From positions 1 to 64,000 of the forward strand of contig PUFA01000673.1 of assembly GCA_003508835.1 (NCBI GenBank): a DNA stretch of 64,000 bases, in the 5' to 3' direction. The notes beneath the pieces are model-generated. The model was not told the origin of the DNA and did not search any database. It was given only the letters and a program-made list of their open reading frames with translations. Position numbers and translations under genes: made by a program. The DNA comes from Eonycteris spelaea (taxonomy: Eukaryota > Chordata > Mammalia > Chiroptera > Pteropodidae). Numbering within the stretch: position 1 is the stretch's first letter; every line of letters starts with the position of its first letter. Below are positions 12,100 to 24,010 of the stretch, piece after piece.

Positions 12100-12420
12100 T
12101 TAGGTTCCTCTTACCTATAAAAATCCAGTTGAAAGTCCATTTTCTTTATAAAGACTTTCCTAACTCTCCAAGACAAAGTTAGTAGAACCTCCTCTCTCTT
12201 CTCATTACATTATGTACTAGTTTTGTACAAATGAGTACAGAATAGATATACTGCCACTTATATTTTGGTGTAATTTTTTTTATCTGTCTCCCCTTCCCCA
12301 ACTAAACTATGAGCTCATTAAAGATATTGGTCATGACTTCCTTCCACCCTCTCTTCCCAACACAGTTCCAACCACATAACAATAAAAAAATGATGAAATC
12401 ATGAATATAGCCTCCAGCTA
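12100..12420 (+). mobile_element. Ancient L2-like 3' end
   Basis: It carries 'ataaagactttcctaact', 'ttttatctgtctccccttcc', 'ctatgagctcattaaag' and 'cacataacaataaa'. This order is the usual tail of the L2-like family, as also read at 37890-38180. Confidence 0.6.
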
Positions 12421-12681
12421 ACCCTGCTTTAGCGTGTAGATATATCAGAAACATGTGATCTTAGTATGACTTCTATGTAGATGTGCTTCTTTCATCCCTA
12501 CCTCTCTCCCTAGCTCTCCAGGGAGTATCTTAAATGTGATTCAAAAACTCTGATCCATAGCATTATTTAAATATAATATAAGTTAGCAATTAAAAATAAC
12601 ATCTAAGCAAACATGAGGTCATTATGTAAAATGAAACCTGAACTTCCTTGTACTGACAAAATCCACATCAAGACCTGAGCA

Positions 12682-12879
12682 CAGTCTATGATTGTGCCAC
12701 CTGAACAAGCCCGATCCCATCTGATCTCTCAAGCTAAGCAAGGTCGGGCCTGGTTAGTGCTTGGATGGGAGATGACCTAAGAAGACCAGGTGCTGTAGGC
12801 TTAAAAATATTTTAAAAATAAGGCATTGTAAGTTGACAAGGCCCTTGCAATCTGTGAAGTCAACCAAGAGTTGCCTTGC

Positions 12880-12911
<32 letters not shown>
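12682..12911 (+). mobile_element. 5S rRNA-derived SINE, complete with target duplications
   Basis: The head at 12684-12802 aligns over its whole length with mammalian 5S rRNA (119 of about 121 nt, few differences). A body of about 80 bp follows, then an A-run at 12882-12911. The insertion is bounded by a perfect 12-bp target duplication, AAGACCTGAGCA, at 12670-12681 and 12912-12923. This is the hallmark of L1-mediated retrotransposition and rules out a genuine 5S gene copy. SINEs with 5S heads are known in fruit bats and springhare. The body is not obviously tRNA-like. Confidence 0.93.
12732..12785 (+). promoter_or_regulatory. Internal type 1 Pol III promoter of the 5S SINE
   Basis: The 5S A-box region reads aagctaagcaagg (one change from the usual aagctaagcaggg), followed by tcgggcctgg in the intermediate element and ttagtgcttggatgggaga in the C-box. 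These are the elements bound by TFIIIA/TFIIIC in 5S genes. Their preservation suggests the copy was transcribable when it inserted. Current activity is unknown. Confidence 0.7.
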
Positions 12912-12915
<4 letters not shown>

Positions 12916-12934
12916 CCTGAGCATACAGAGAAAA

Positions 12935-13087
12935 GGAGGGTTTTTTTTTGTTCCTTCCTCCTTCATTCCCTCACTCCCTCACTCCTTTTCTCTTCTTTCC
13001 TTCCCTTCCTTCCTTCCTTCCTTCCTTCCTTCCTTCCTTCCTTCTCCTTCCTTCCTTCCTTCCTTCCTTCCTTCCTTCCTTTCTCCT

Positions 13088-13143
<56 letters not shown>

Positions 13144-13153
13144 CTCTCTCTCG
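12935..13153. repeat. Polypyrimidine tract: (CTTC)n then (CT)n
   Basis: CCTT units at about 12995-13083 are followed by CT dinucleotides at about 13090-13152. Nearly every base from 12983 is C or T. The open frames over it encode only Ser/Leu/Phe/Pro or Arg/Glu/Lys/Gly repeats and are not genes. The tract begins just after the downstream target duplication of the 5S SINE. Confidence 0.97.
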
Positions 13154-13405
13154 TGTATTATCATATAAGGACTCAATTATTTTCTCCAAATTTTTAATGA
13201 AATAGATTTTTTATTCTCTCACACTTTTTTTATCTCATTTGATTTATTTTAAATCATAGCACATAATTCTTGATTTTTAGTGAAGAAAAAAGGAAAACCA
13301 GAAAACAAACAAAAAAATTAATATCTCATTATGTATTATAGACTACAGAATTACTTTCACTATTTCTTAATCAATTTACCCAGTAAGTTCTCCAACACTC
13401 TATGG
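13154..13405. other. Unassigned spacer
   Basis: AT-rich sequence between the pyrimidine tract and the hAT element. Nothing is recognised in it. Confidence 0.4.
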
Positions 13406-14109
13406 CAGGCATTGGCGATTTTTTTTTTCTGTAAAAGGGCAGATAGTAAATATTTTAGGCTTTGTAGGTCAAGAGGCAAAATCAAAGATATTATGAAGGT
13501 ACTTAAAAAAATAATACAAACCTCAAATTTTTATTGACAAAGTTCAAAAACCTCATAATAATAATTAAGAATACTTTTTTTCATAATACAAGTCTACTAA
13601 TGAGAAGAATAAAATTATTTGAGGGGAAAGGAGAGGTAACATTTTATTAATTGAAGTTTGAAGTTAGTGTTCCCAATCATTAAAATTGACTGCAAATTTC
13701 ACTTGTTAATGCAGATCTGTAATGAGATTTCAAGTATTTCGTTTTTGAAAATGTCTTTTCACACAGAAGGTAATACATGTGTCATTTAAAATACTGGGTA
13801 ATTGCATCAATGTGATTTATATTAACAGTGAAAATTGTTAAGCGCTCGATATATAGTCTCTTTCAGAACTACTCAACTGTGTTGTTATAGTGCAAAAGTG
13901 TCATAGAGGAGAAAAAATTAATTAGTGTGGCTGTATATCAATAAAATTTTACTTTCACAACTGAAATTTTAATTTTATAGAATTCTTACACCTCAAATGT
14001 TATGCTTCTGATTTTTTTCAACCGTTTAAAAATCATTCTCAGCTAATGGACTGAACAACAACAGGTGGCAGGCTGGATATGGCCATTGACTGTGGTTTGC
14101 TGATCTTGG
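13406..14109 (-). mobile_element. hAT-type non-autonomous DNA transposon, 704 bp
   Basis: The left end reads CAGGCATTGGCGAT. The right end, read backwards, is CCAAGATCAGCAAAC. They pair imperfectly as terminal inverted repeats, with flanks CTCTATGG and TGATATGG as a weak 8-bp duplication (5 of 8). Inside are 'agtaaatattttaggctttg' at the left and 'ttttaaacggttgaaaa' near the right on the reverse strand. The same landmarks in inverted order lie in the element at 36716-37669, so the two are one family in opposite orientation. No transposase is encoded. Confidence 0.75.
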
Positions 14110-14467
14110 TGATATGGCATGCCCCTGTATGACAGTCACGGTCACAGTTGACTTTTGACGGGGTTGTTGGTAGGATGTTCAGACACAAAGGGACAGAAGA
14201 AAAAAGAGATCCTAAGATGTTCCTTTCTACTCGGTCCTCGCTTAACTGCCCTATTCTTATACTTCTGCTCTCAAATTCTCATTCTCTTTACCTAATGCTA
14301 CTATCTCTAAACTGGGTATACACAGCATTCTGCAGTATAGTGAATATGCTTTTAATGTCTGGCAAAAATTTACTCTTCATAATGCAGTATTTCTATTGTT
14401 TGAAACCCTACTGACTTCACTCTCAGGCATGCAAAGAGCTCTGCAAAATGACCCCTAGGCCTCTCAT

Positions 14468-14471
<4 letters not shown>

Positions 14472-14517
<46 letters not shown>
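14472..14517. repeat. (TG)n microsatellite
   Basis: An uninterrupted TG run of about 46 bases. The two minus-strand open frames through it (His/Thr repeats) are artefacts. Confidence 0.97.
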
Positions 14518-14518
<1 letters not shown>

Positions 14519-14764
14519 TGTTGGAAAGGGATGAGAGTGTAGGTAAGTGAGGATGAATATGGAACTGACTAGGCCAATGGGCATACATGAGAGGAAAACT
14601 AGAACCACAATTCTGAAGCATGGAAGATGAGAACTAGTCTTTCATTGCGAATGGATGAATATCAATGTGTCGCTAAAGAGTGAAAAAGATGCAAGATGTT
14701 TGAAACTTCCCTGTTATCTGTGGAAACTCATCAGAAAACTAATGAGAAACATGGAATTCTTTTT

Positions 14765-14912
14765 TTAGGGAAGGTAGCATAGTGGGGTAACATTTCATTT
14801 CATTGAGATTTAAAGTTATTATTTCCTAGCAATTAAAATTTATTCAAAATTTTGTTGTCATTGTTAATGTTGATCTGTGATGAGAGTTTATGTATTTCTA
14901 AGTTTAGTAAAG
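14765..14912 (-). mobile_element. Internal fragment of the same hAT family
   Basis: It matches 13625-13755: 'gtaacatttcatttcattga', 'atttcctagcaattaaaatt' and 'gttgatctgtgatgaga' align with 'gtaacattttattaattga', 'tgttcccaatcattaaaatt' and 'gcagatctgtaatgaga'. Neither terminus is present. It lies 650 bp from the fuller copy in the same orientation, so a local duplication is an alternative to independent insertion. Confidence 0.6.
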
Positions 14913-15538
14913 AAAACTAAAAAGCTGGTTTACCTGTATAAAAATTAAATGAATTTAGACATGTACATAAACTGATAAATGTTTTAGGCCTAATTACCGT
15001 AAAGCACAATGTAAGAAGTCATAGTCAAGCAGAAAGAATATATTTAGTGGTCACATAACCCTTATTCTAAACTCCATTTTTGTCCCTTACTAATTAAATG
15101 ACCTCTAGTACGTTATTCGATTTCTCTAAGCATCATGTTTTCTTTATGAATACTCACAAGGTAGACATAATTATCTTTAGTTTGTAGATAGGTAAGTTAT
15201 ATAATAGACATATTCCCATAACTGGAACTAAAAAACATTTTAATCTTTATAAATAATGTACATTATTAAATATGTTCTATTAGGTTTATAATGATCACTG
15301 CTTGATATTAACAGCATATTAATCATATATAATCACCTTATTCTTTTATAATTCCCTTTCACCAAACCAATAAATATCCTACACTATTCTTCAAGGTTAT
15401 CCTACTCAGAATGCAACAAATGCTATAAGACTTTCAGATATCTCGAGACCAAAACAAAGTAACTCTTCTCTGAAGTCTTGCCGTTTGTAACTTTTTCTTT
15501 TGGCATTTACTATCTATTTTTAATTCCACTTGCATTTA
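14913..15538. other. No firmly recognised feature
   Basis: A possible MIR fragment lies near 15060-15180 ('cttactaattaaatgacc'). Otherwise nothing is recognised. Confidence 0.4.
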
Positions 15539-16187
15539 CAGTCATGCCCCACAAAACATTTTTGGTCAGTATTGAATTGCATGTGGTCCCATATCATTAT
15601 AACGGGGCTAGAAAATTACTATTCCCTAGTGAAGATGTAACCATTATATCATAGTGCAATGTATTGCTTATGTTTGTGGCAGTGGTGGTGTAAACAAAGC
15701 TACTGTGCTGTCAAATAACATAAAACTATAACAGATACAATTATATACAGTATATAATACTAGATTATGATAATAAATGACAATGTTACTGTTTTACATA
15801 TTTACTATCTTACTATTTATCTTTATTTTAGAGTATACTTTTTCTACTTGTTAAAAAAAAGTTTTCTGTGAAACAGTATACCAGCTTATGCAGGCAGCAG
15901 TCTCATACATCTTGTGTTTACTATGTCTTTTGATTGCACTCTTTTCTCTTGTGCTTGATTTAATCTCATCTTGTTTTGTATAGTAATTATGCTGTACAGC
16001 CTTGTAGCCTAGGAGAAATAGGCTATGCCATATAGCCAAAATGTATAGTAGACAAATACCATCTAGGTTTGTGTAAGTACACTTGACCAGTCAACCAGCC
16101 TTACCACCATTATGCAGTTTTTATTTCCTTTCCAATTCTACTCACAACAATATATCCCATGGCATAATAATCACAGATCTATGACTA
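15539..16187 (+). mobile_element. Tigger-type (pogo, MER2 group) DNA transposon
   Basis: It starts CAGTCATGCCCCACA directly after a TA and proceeds through 'ggtcccatatcattataac', 'aataaatgacaatgttactg', 'ctgtacagccttgtagccta' and 'catctaggtttgtgtaagta'. All are landmarks of the MER2/Tigger group. The right end is decayed and ends near 'ctatgacta' before TTA. No transposase ORF remains. An internal segment around 'ggcagcagtctcatacatct' is shared with the copy at 51265. Confidence 0.8.
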
Positions 16188-16219
16188 TTATTATTATTTT
16201 TTTAATCTAAATTTGTCTT

Positions 16220-16745
16220 CTCATCACGTCTCTTTCTAGTCCAAATCACTGTATGGTCTGCTGCCAGAATAACCTCTGGAAAACATCAATTGTCATTCTA
16301 CTAGCTTAAAAATATGCATGACTTCATATACATATAATTCTTCCTGGAGTTGAAGGATCTCCACAACTTAAACTTGCTTTATTGCTGATTATAAATACTG
16401 GAGAACTGACTTAGGTAAAAGTGAAAAACTCAAAATTCCTATCTTTCTCATTTCTTCTCCAAATGACTCCTATGTCCCAGAGATGTGACCTCTTCATCTA
16501 TCTGTGTTTTTGCTCATTTGATTCCCTTTGCTTTCTATGCTTGTCTTTATTTTCATTTATTCAATAACCATTTGTTCTTCTAGATCCAGTTTTAATTAAA
16601 GTTTATTGGTGAAGACTTTCCTTAACACCTCAGTCCACAGGAATTATAACTCCCCTTGTCTTCTTAAATATACTATTATTAATAGTATAGTTTACTTTGT
16701 ATTATTTATCTTTCTCACATAGAAAATTAGTGAGAAAGCTCATTA
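16220..16745 (+). mobile_element. Ancient L2-like repeat
   Basis: It contains 'ctgctgccagaataacctct', 'gcttaaaaatatgcatgact' and later 'gaagactttccttaacacct' in the same order as the other L2-like copies. The 3' tail is missing. Confidence 0.55.
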
Positions 16746-17683
16746 CTTTCTTATATTTTTTTTATTTCAAAGCTGATAATAATGTTTATTAATCATGATA
16801 ATTATATGTCCCTCTTTGTAAAAAAAAAATCCAAAAAGGTCAACATGACTCCTGCTTTGATTGATTCAATAGCATTTCCCTTAGTCAGATGAATTAATTT
16901 TTTTGATGATTTTTAGAACTTCATTTATTAAGTAACTACCAGCCCTGGTTTATTGCTAATTAAGAAATATTTTTGTTCCCACAGCTCATTTCCAAAATTA
17001 TAGTCTTCAAGACCAAATACAAAAAAGTGTGTTTAAATAACTTCCACATTTCAGCAAGCTGTTGTCATCACGTAGTTCTCAATTTGGTTTTTATATACTT
17101 TTAATATAATGTAGTGTCCATTTACAAATAAAAGACAGGAACTATTAGCTTATGTTATATATATATATATATAATATATATTATATATATTATATATATA
17201 TAATATAAAGATGTTTATAGTGAGTAATTATGACTTGATTCACACTTGGCAAGTAGATTTGAATAAGAGTTCAACAATAATGTCCAGAAGATTTAAATAA
17301 ATAATATCAGTTCATAAGAGCTTGGTTAAATAGCCAAAAATCTACACAGGTGACTTGTGCTCTTCACTGCAAATCACATTGCACAAGAAAATAAAATGAA
17401 TTGATAAAATAAGATATGGTTTAATGTAAATTGAACTTGTGAGCTTCTAAATGAAATACATAACGTGTATTTCAGATGCATGTCTTTAAATTAAATGTCT
17501 TTAATTAAAAAAAAATAAAAAGAACATTTTTCTAAAATTTTAAATAATGCTGTATATCTTATTTTCTGTTTTAGAAGTGAATTCTATGATATCAACCAGT
17601 GGAAGATATATGTCAGAGGAATTCACTGCCAGGGAGCACATATTCTAATTACATTCCCAGTGTGGACACACCCTTTGACTTAT
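16746..17683. other. Unassigned AT-rich DNA with a palindromic TA block
   Basis: No gene or family recognised. An AT-only block at about 17155-17210 alternates TA and AT and is largely self-complementary. Confidence 0.5.
17155..17210. repeat. (TA)n palindromic microsatellite
   Basis: About 55 bases of only A and T with dyad symmetry. Confidence 0.95.
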
Positions 17684-18129
17684 AAATGTCATTTTATTCT
17701 TTAATTTTTTAAAAGATTTTTTGTTAATATGATTGGGGTAACATTGGTTAACACAATTATATAATTTTTCAGGTGTACATTATATTTTGGCATCTATACA
17801 TTTTATTTTGTGTTTACCACCCAAAGTACAGTTTCCTTCAGCTACCATATATTTGATCACATTTATTCACTTCACTCTCCCCCTACCTCCCTATATTTGA
17901 TCCCTTTATTCATCTACCTCCTCCCGCCTCCTCCACACCTTACCCTCTGGTAACCACTAGTCAATTGTTCATGTCCATGAGTCTCTGTTTGTCCTGTTCA
18001 TTTGTTGCTTTTAGGTTTTATACACAACATATAAGTGATATCATGTGATTTTCAACTTTTTCTGTCTGGCTTATTTTGCTCAGCGTGATTATCTCGAGGA
18101 CCATCCATATTATGGCAAATGGCCGTATT

Positions 18130-20854
18130 TCATCTCTTTTTATGGTTGAGTAACATGCCATTGTATATATGTACACAGCTTCTTTAGCCAGTCATCTATC
18201 GTAGGACACTTCGGTTGCTTCCACATCCTGTCCACTGTGAATAATGCAGCTATGAACATCATTGTGCAAGTATCTTTTTGGATATGGGTTTTCAAGGCTT
18301 TGGGGTAAATATTCAGTAGAAGGATTGCTGGATCATATGGTAGATCAATCTTAGTTTTTTGAGGAACTCCATACTGTCTTTCATAGTGCCTGTACCAATT
18401 TGCAGTCCCACCAGCAATGCATGAGCATTGTTTTTTCCCTTTGCATCTTCTCCAACACGTGTTATTACTTGTCTTATTGATTATAACTATTCTAACAGGT
18501 GAGAGATGGAACCTCATTGTGGTTTTGATTTCCATTTTCCTAATAGCTAGCATGTTGAGCATCTTTTCATATAATTGTTGGCCATTTGTATGTCTTCTTG
18601 GGAGAAGTGTCTGTTCAGACTCTCTACACATTGTTTGATTAGATCATTTGTGTTTTTTGTTGTTATTTAGTTGCATAAATTCTTTGTATATTGTGGATAT
18701 TAGGCACTTATCGGCGGCATTGCTTGCAAATATATTTTCCCATTCGAATTGTTGTCTCTTTACCTTGTTGACAGTTTATTTTGCTGAACAGAAGCTTTTC
18801 AGTTTGATATAATCCAATTCATTTATTATTATTATTTTTTTATCTCCCTTGCTTTTGAGGTCAAATTCGTAAAATCCTCTTTGAGTCCAAAGTCCTTCAG
18901 TCTAGTTCCTGTTTCTTCCATCCAATTTATTTTTTCAGTTCTACATCCAGGTTCTTAATCTATTTTCAGTTAATTTTGGTGTGTGGTTATAGACAACAGT
19001 CTAGTTTCACTCTTTTGCAGGTGGTTTTCCACTTTTACCAACAATATTTGTTGAAGAGACTTTCTCTACTACTGTATGTTTTTGGCTTCTTAGTTGGAAA
19101 TTTTTTGACCATATAAATATGAGTTTTCTTCTGGACTCTCGATTCTGTTCTACTGGTCCTTGTGTCTGTTTTACTGCGAATAACATACTGTTTTGATTAC
19201 TGTCGCTTTGTTGTATAATTTGAAGTCAAGCAGAGTGATGCTTCCAGCCTCGTTCTAATTTCTCAGGATGGCTTTGGCAATTTGGGGTCTTTTGTTCTTC
19301 CATACACATCTGATGATTTTTTGTTATATTTCTTTAAAAAATCTAATGAGATTTTGATGGGGATTGCAGTAAATCTATATAATGCTTTAAGTAATATGGT
19401 CATTTTAACTATGTAGATTCTTCCAATCCAGAATACGGGATATCTTTCCATTTCTTTTTCTTTTTCTTTTAATAGGCTCTTGTAGTTTTCATTATATAGG
19501 TCCATCTTTCATTAGATTTATTCTTATGTATTTTATTCTTTCTGTTGCAATTGCAAAGGAATTATTTTTTCCACTTCATTTTCTGACAATTCATTATGAG
19601 AATATAGGAAACATATGATTTTTGAAACATGATTTTGTATTTGAAAACTTTACCACATTTGCTTATTGTTTCTAGTAGTGTTGTGGAGTTTTAGGGGTTT
19701 CTATATAGAGAATCATGTCATCAGCAACAGTGAAAGTTTGAGTACTTCATTTTTATTTGGATACTGTTACATCTTTCTCTGTTCTGATTGCACTTGCTAG
19801 GGACCTTCAATGTTATATTGAATAACAGTGCTGATAGTGGACAGCCCTTGCCTAGTTCCTGATCTTAGAGGGAAGGTTTTAGTTTTTCAACATTAAGTAT
19901 AATTTTTATATAGGGTTTATCATATATGGCTTGTATTATGTTAAGGTGCTTTCCTTTTAATACCAATTTTGTTAAGTGTTTTGATCATAATAGATGCTGT
20001 AATTCTCGAAGGCTTTTTTCTGCATCTATTGATATGATCATATGATTCTTATTTTTCAATTTGTTGATGTGTGTATATACATATAATCAATTCGCATATG
20101 TCGAACCATTCCTGTGACCCTGGGATGAAGCCCACTTGATTGTGATGTATAATCTTTTTAATATGTTCTGCATTCGATTTGCTAGTATCTTATTTAGGAT
20201 TTTTGCTTCTGTGTTCATGAGAGATATTGGTCTCTAGTTTTCTTTTTTTGTGTGTTATCCTTACCTGGTTTTGATACCAGAGTAATACTGGCTTCATAAA
20301 ATGAGTTGGGCAGTATTTCCTCTTTGATTTTTTGGAAGAGTTTGAGAAGAATAGGTATTAATCTTCTTTGAATGTTAGGTGAATTCACTGGAGAAGCCAT
20401 CTGGTCCTGGACTTTTACTTTTTGGTAGGTTTTTGATGATTGTTTCAATTTCTATACTGTCTATTGAGATTTTCCAATCTTCTTGATCCAGTCTAGGAGA
20501 TTTTATTTTTTCTAAGTACTGGTCCATTTCTTCTAGGCTGTTAAATTTGGTAATATATAATTTTCATAGTATTCTTATATGATCCTTTGTATTTCTGTAG
20601 TGTCTCTCATCATAATTTCCCCCTCTTTCATCCCTGATTTGTTTATTTGTGTCCTTCCTTTTTTCTTCAGTGAGTCTAGCCAGGGGTTTGTCAATTTTAT
20701 GACTTTCTCAAAGAACAATCTCTTTTGCATTTTTTTTTCTGTTGTTTTTTGTTTTAAATTTCATTTATTCTTCCTTAATTTTGATTATTTCTTTCTTTCT
20801 GCTGATTTTAGGCTTTATTTGTCTCTCCTTTTCTAGTTGTTATTTTGTTTGTTT

Positions 20855-20894
<40 letters not shown>

Positions 20895-21850
20895 ATGAAG
20901 CATTAGGTTGTTTATTTGGGCTCATTCTTGTTTTTTGAAATAGACCTGTAATGATAGTAAATGTTCCTCTTATGACCACTTTTGCCATTTCTCAAAATTT
21001 TATTTGTTGTACTATCATTTTCAATCATTTCTATGTATCTCTTGATCTCACTTTTCATTTTCTTACTCAGTCTCATTCTTCAATAACATGTTTTATAATC
21101 TCCATGTTGTTTGTTCTGTTTACAGTTGATCTCCAGCTTCAAAGCATTATGATCAGAGAATATAGGTGGTATTGATTTCAAACCAATTATATTTGTCGAG
21201 GCACCCTTGTGTCCCAGTATGTGGTTGATTCTTGAGAATGTTTCATGTGCACTAGAGAAGAATGTATAAGCAGTTCTTTTGGAATGGAAGACTCTGTATA
21301 TAAGTCAATTATGACCAGTGGTAGAAATGTGTCATTTAAGAATGTTATTTCCTACAGATTTTCTGTTGGATGATCTGTCCATATTTGACAGTGTCCCCTA
21401 CTATGATAGTGTTTTGTTTTGTTTTGTTTTGTTTTCTGTTTCTCCCTATCAGGTCTGTTAGTAATTGCTTTATATATTGTGGCTCCCTGATTAGGAGCAC
21501 AGATATTAATAACTGTTATGTCATCTGGTGTATGATTCCCTTTATCATTATGAAGTGTCCCTTAGTCATCTTTCTTCAACTTTTTTTATTTTGAAGTCTA
21601 TTTTGACTGATATTAGTACCACTACTACTGCTTACTCAGAATGCTATTTGTTTGAAATATGATTTTTCACCCTTTTACTTTGAGTATATATTTGTCTTTG
21701 GAGCTGAGATGTGTCTTCTGGAGGCAGAATATGTTTGGATTTATTAATTTGATCCATTCTGCAATTCTAGCCTTTTAATTGGTGAGTTCAGTCTATTTAC
21801 ATTTAGGTATTTATTGAAATATGGTCTTTTAGCCATTTTATCTTTTACTT
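18130..21850 (-). pseudogene. L1 ORF2 pseudogene (endonuclease/reverse transcriptase)
   Basis: Broken frames carry clear L1 ORF2 signatures. At 20215-20448 [19 protein letters not shown] belongs to the reverse-transcriptase N-terminal part. At 19263-19505 YPVFWIGRIYIVKMTIL follows the RT domain. At 18140-18631 DLPYDPAILLLNIYPK and MFIAALFTVDRMWKQPKCPT come from the C-terminal region. The RT active-site box lies at 19717-19728 and reads Val-Ala-Asp-Asp where L1 normally has Phe-Ala-Asp-Asp. Many frameshifts and stops; the longest open piece is 163 codons. Confidence 0.92.
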
Positions 21851-22019
21851 TCTGGTTACTCAGTGTTTCCATTGCTTCTTTGTCCTTATGTCTGTTTTAT
21901 TTATTTATTTATTTTTTTTTACTCTCTGGGTTTTTCCCTCTGGTTCTTCTTGTTTTATGTTATATAGTTCAATTCTGAATCTTTGGCATGTGGTTACCAT
22001 TATGAATATGTAAAGGATA

Positions 22020-22080
22020 GTTATATATCTATATCTATATCTATTCATCTATCATCTATCTATATCTATACACACACAGT
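22020..22080. repeat. (TATC)n microsatellite between L1 ORFs
   Basis: Tetranucleotide and hexanucleotide TATC/ATCTAT units, about 60 bases, in the inter-ORF zone upstream of the ORF2 start. L1 copy 2 has a CT repeat at the homologous place. Confidence 0.85.
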
Positions 22081-24010
22081 CATCCATTTTCTTCATGTGC
22101 TTTATCTCCTTCCCCTTTGCAAATTTGGATTTTTCAATCCTTCCCTTTTCAGTCATTGTTATCTCAACTGTCCCTATGTATGCTGAATATTCATTACTAT
22201 CTTGCTATAGCAAGTCTCTTATTATTTAAGCTTATAATCCTTTCTTAGTAATTGCACTCCTTTGCTTCTATTTGCCTGATAGTCACTTTACTCCTAATTA
22301 TGCATTTTGTTTTTTTGTTATTTCGTTTTAGGTGAGCTGACCCATTTCAGTATTTCCTGTATTTCAGGCCTTGTAGTGGAGAATTCCCTCAATTGTTATA
22401 TGTCTGGAAAGTCTTTAATTTCTCCTTCATATCTAAAGGGACTTAGCTGATCCATTATTCTAGGTAGTTCCTTTCACTTAATAGTTTAAATATTTGATTC
22501 CATTCCTTCTTGGTTGTAGTCTGCGCTGAGAAGTCCAATGGTATTGAATGGGCTTTCTTTTATGGGTTACCGTTTCTTCTCCTTGGCTTCCCTGATAATT
22601 TGTTCTTTGTCATTGTTTTTTGGTAACTTTAATACAATGTGCCTTGGTGAAGGCCTTTTTGGTTGAGATAATGAGTGTTTGTTGATTTCTTGAATCTCAA
22701 GCTCCAACTCATTCTTAGATTTGGGAATTCTCATCAACTATTTGTCTGAAAATTGTTTCTATCCCTGCTCCTTTGCCTTCCCTTTGAGAATTTCCATTAT
22801 TATTATGTTTCCTCTCCTGACAGGTAACAGCTAGTTCATGTATTTCTCTTTCATTATTTGTTTTGTTATTTGGTTTCTCTCTTTTTCCTTCTGATTTATT
22901 TCTAGATTTGTGTCTTCGATATCACTGATCCTTTCCTCCATTTGGTCACCTCTATTTCCCAAGTTGCTATTTCCTTTTTAAACTCTTTCAGTGTGTTTTT
23001 TATCTGCAGAAACTCTAATCTGTTTCTTTTTGAGCATTACTATATCCTTGCTCTGCTCATCTAGTTGTTATTCAATTCCTTGAAATTATTGAGATAACTC
23101 ATTTCAGAACTCACTGAGTTTTTTCAGAAGTACCAACCCGAACTCTCTGACATTTAAGTTGCATATTTTATGTCTGTAAGCTTATTTTTCTGGAGATTTT
23201 TCTCTTTCTTTCTGAGATGTCTTTCACCTTGGTTGTTCATGGTGTTTAATGAACTATTTCTCCGCATGGGCATTAACAGAAGTGTATTCTACTCCCCCCC
23301 CACCAAAATAAATTCCTTATATAAAGGTATCTCCTTAGCCTGTTGCAAAGAAGGCACTTTTCAGTAGGTCGTGTCCTAAGCATCTTGGATCCCTGCTGTA
23401 TATACAGCTTAATATAATGCCTTTTTTACTTTCCCTTAGATATGTAATCATGCATGCTACCCTCGGTTTCAGTCCCTGTCAGGTTTAGCAACAGTCTCAG
23501 CAGTGTTTGCTCAGATTCCCCTGGGGCTCCGCAGTGTTCGATTTGGAGGGCATGGGGGAGGGGTCTTCTGGTTGGGTGTTAGGAGCTGTGGCTCATCTTC
23601 AGTTTTGCAACTGGGCCTGGAAAAATCAACCTGTTGTTTCTCTGTGGTCCCATCCTGCTTTTCTGCCCTGATGACTGGGCCACTCCACCAGCCAGCTGCA
23701 TGGAGCTCATAGCTTTCCCATGCAGGGCTGTTCAGCCTAGTCACAGCAACTTCTCGCCCTCCCCTCACTCCTGCAGGAATCTTGGACATACTGTGAAAGG
23801 CAGCTTCTTTCTGTTTCTCCAGTCCACTGTACCAACTTTCGGAGTCCTGACCTGCTGGTATCTCCTATGCTCAATCTCACTCTCAGACATGCTGGTGTGC
23901 AGTTTTGGGTGTTTTTTGTTCAGTTTTTAGATGTTCGCTTATTGTTGTTTCAAAGGAAGTGATCTAAGTATATCTTCTCACTCCACCATGTTTCTATAAA
24001 ATGTCATTTT

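Larger units (their letters stand above)
17696..23998 (-). mobile_element. Full-length L1 (copy 1), dead
   Basis: About 6.3 kb, flanked by a perfect 12-bp duplication AAATGTCATTTT at 17684-17695 and 23999-24010. In L1 order (right to left) it has a 5' UTR of about 0.8 kb (23170-23998), an ORF1 region (about 22090-23170), an ORF2 region (about 18130-21850) and a 3' UTR down to 17696, where the tail is a weak T-rich stretch. Both reading frames are interrupted many times. A 34-base T run at about 20857-20890 sits inside ORF2. It belongs to the same family as the copy at 44644-50944. Confidence 0.92.

Noticed and set aside
12684..12802. A functional 5S rRNA gene
   Set aside because: It is followed by a SINE body and A-tail and is flanked by a perfect target duplication. 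There is no T-run terminator directly after the 5S end.
12871..13205. Open frames over the pyrimidine tract
   Set aside because: Low-complexity translations of CCTT and CT repeats.
18140..18631. The longest open frame (163 codons, minus strand) as a gene
   Set aside because: Its residues match the C-terminal part of L1 ORF2 and it lies inside a complete L1 with target duplications.
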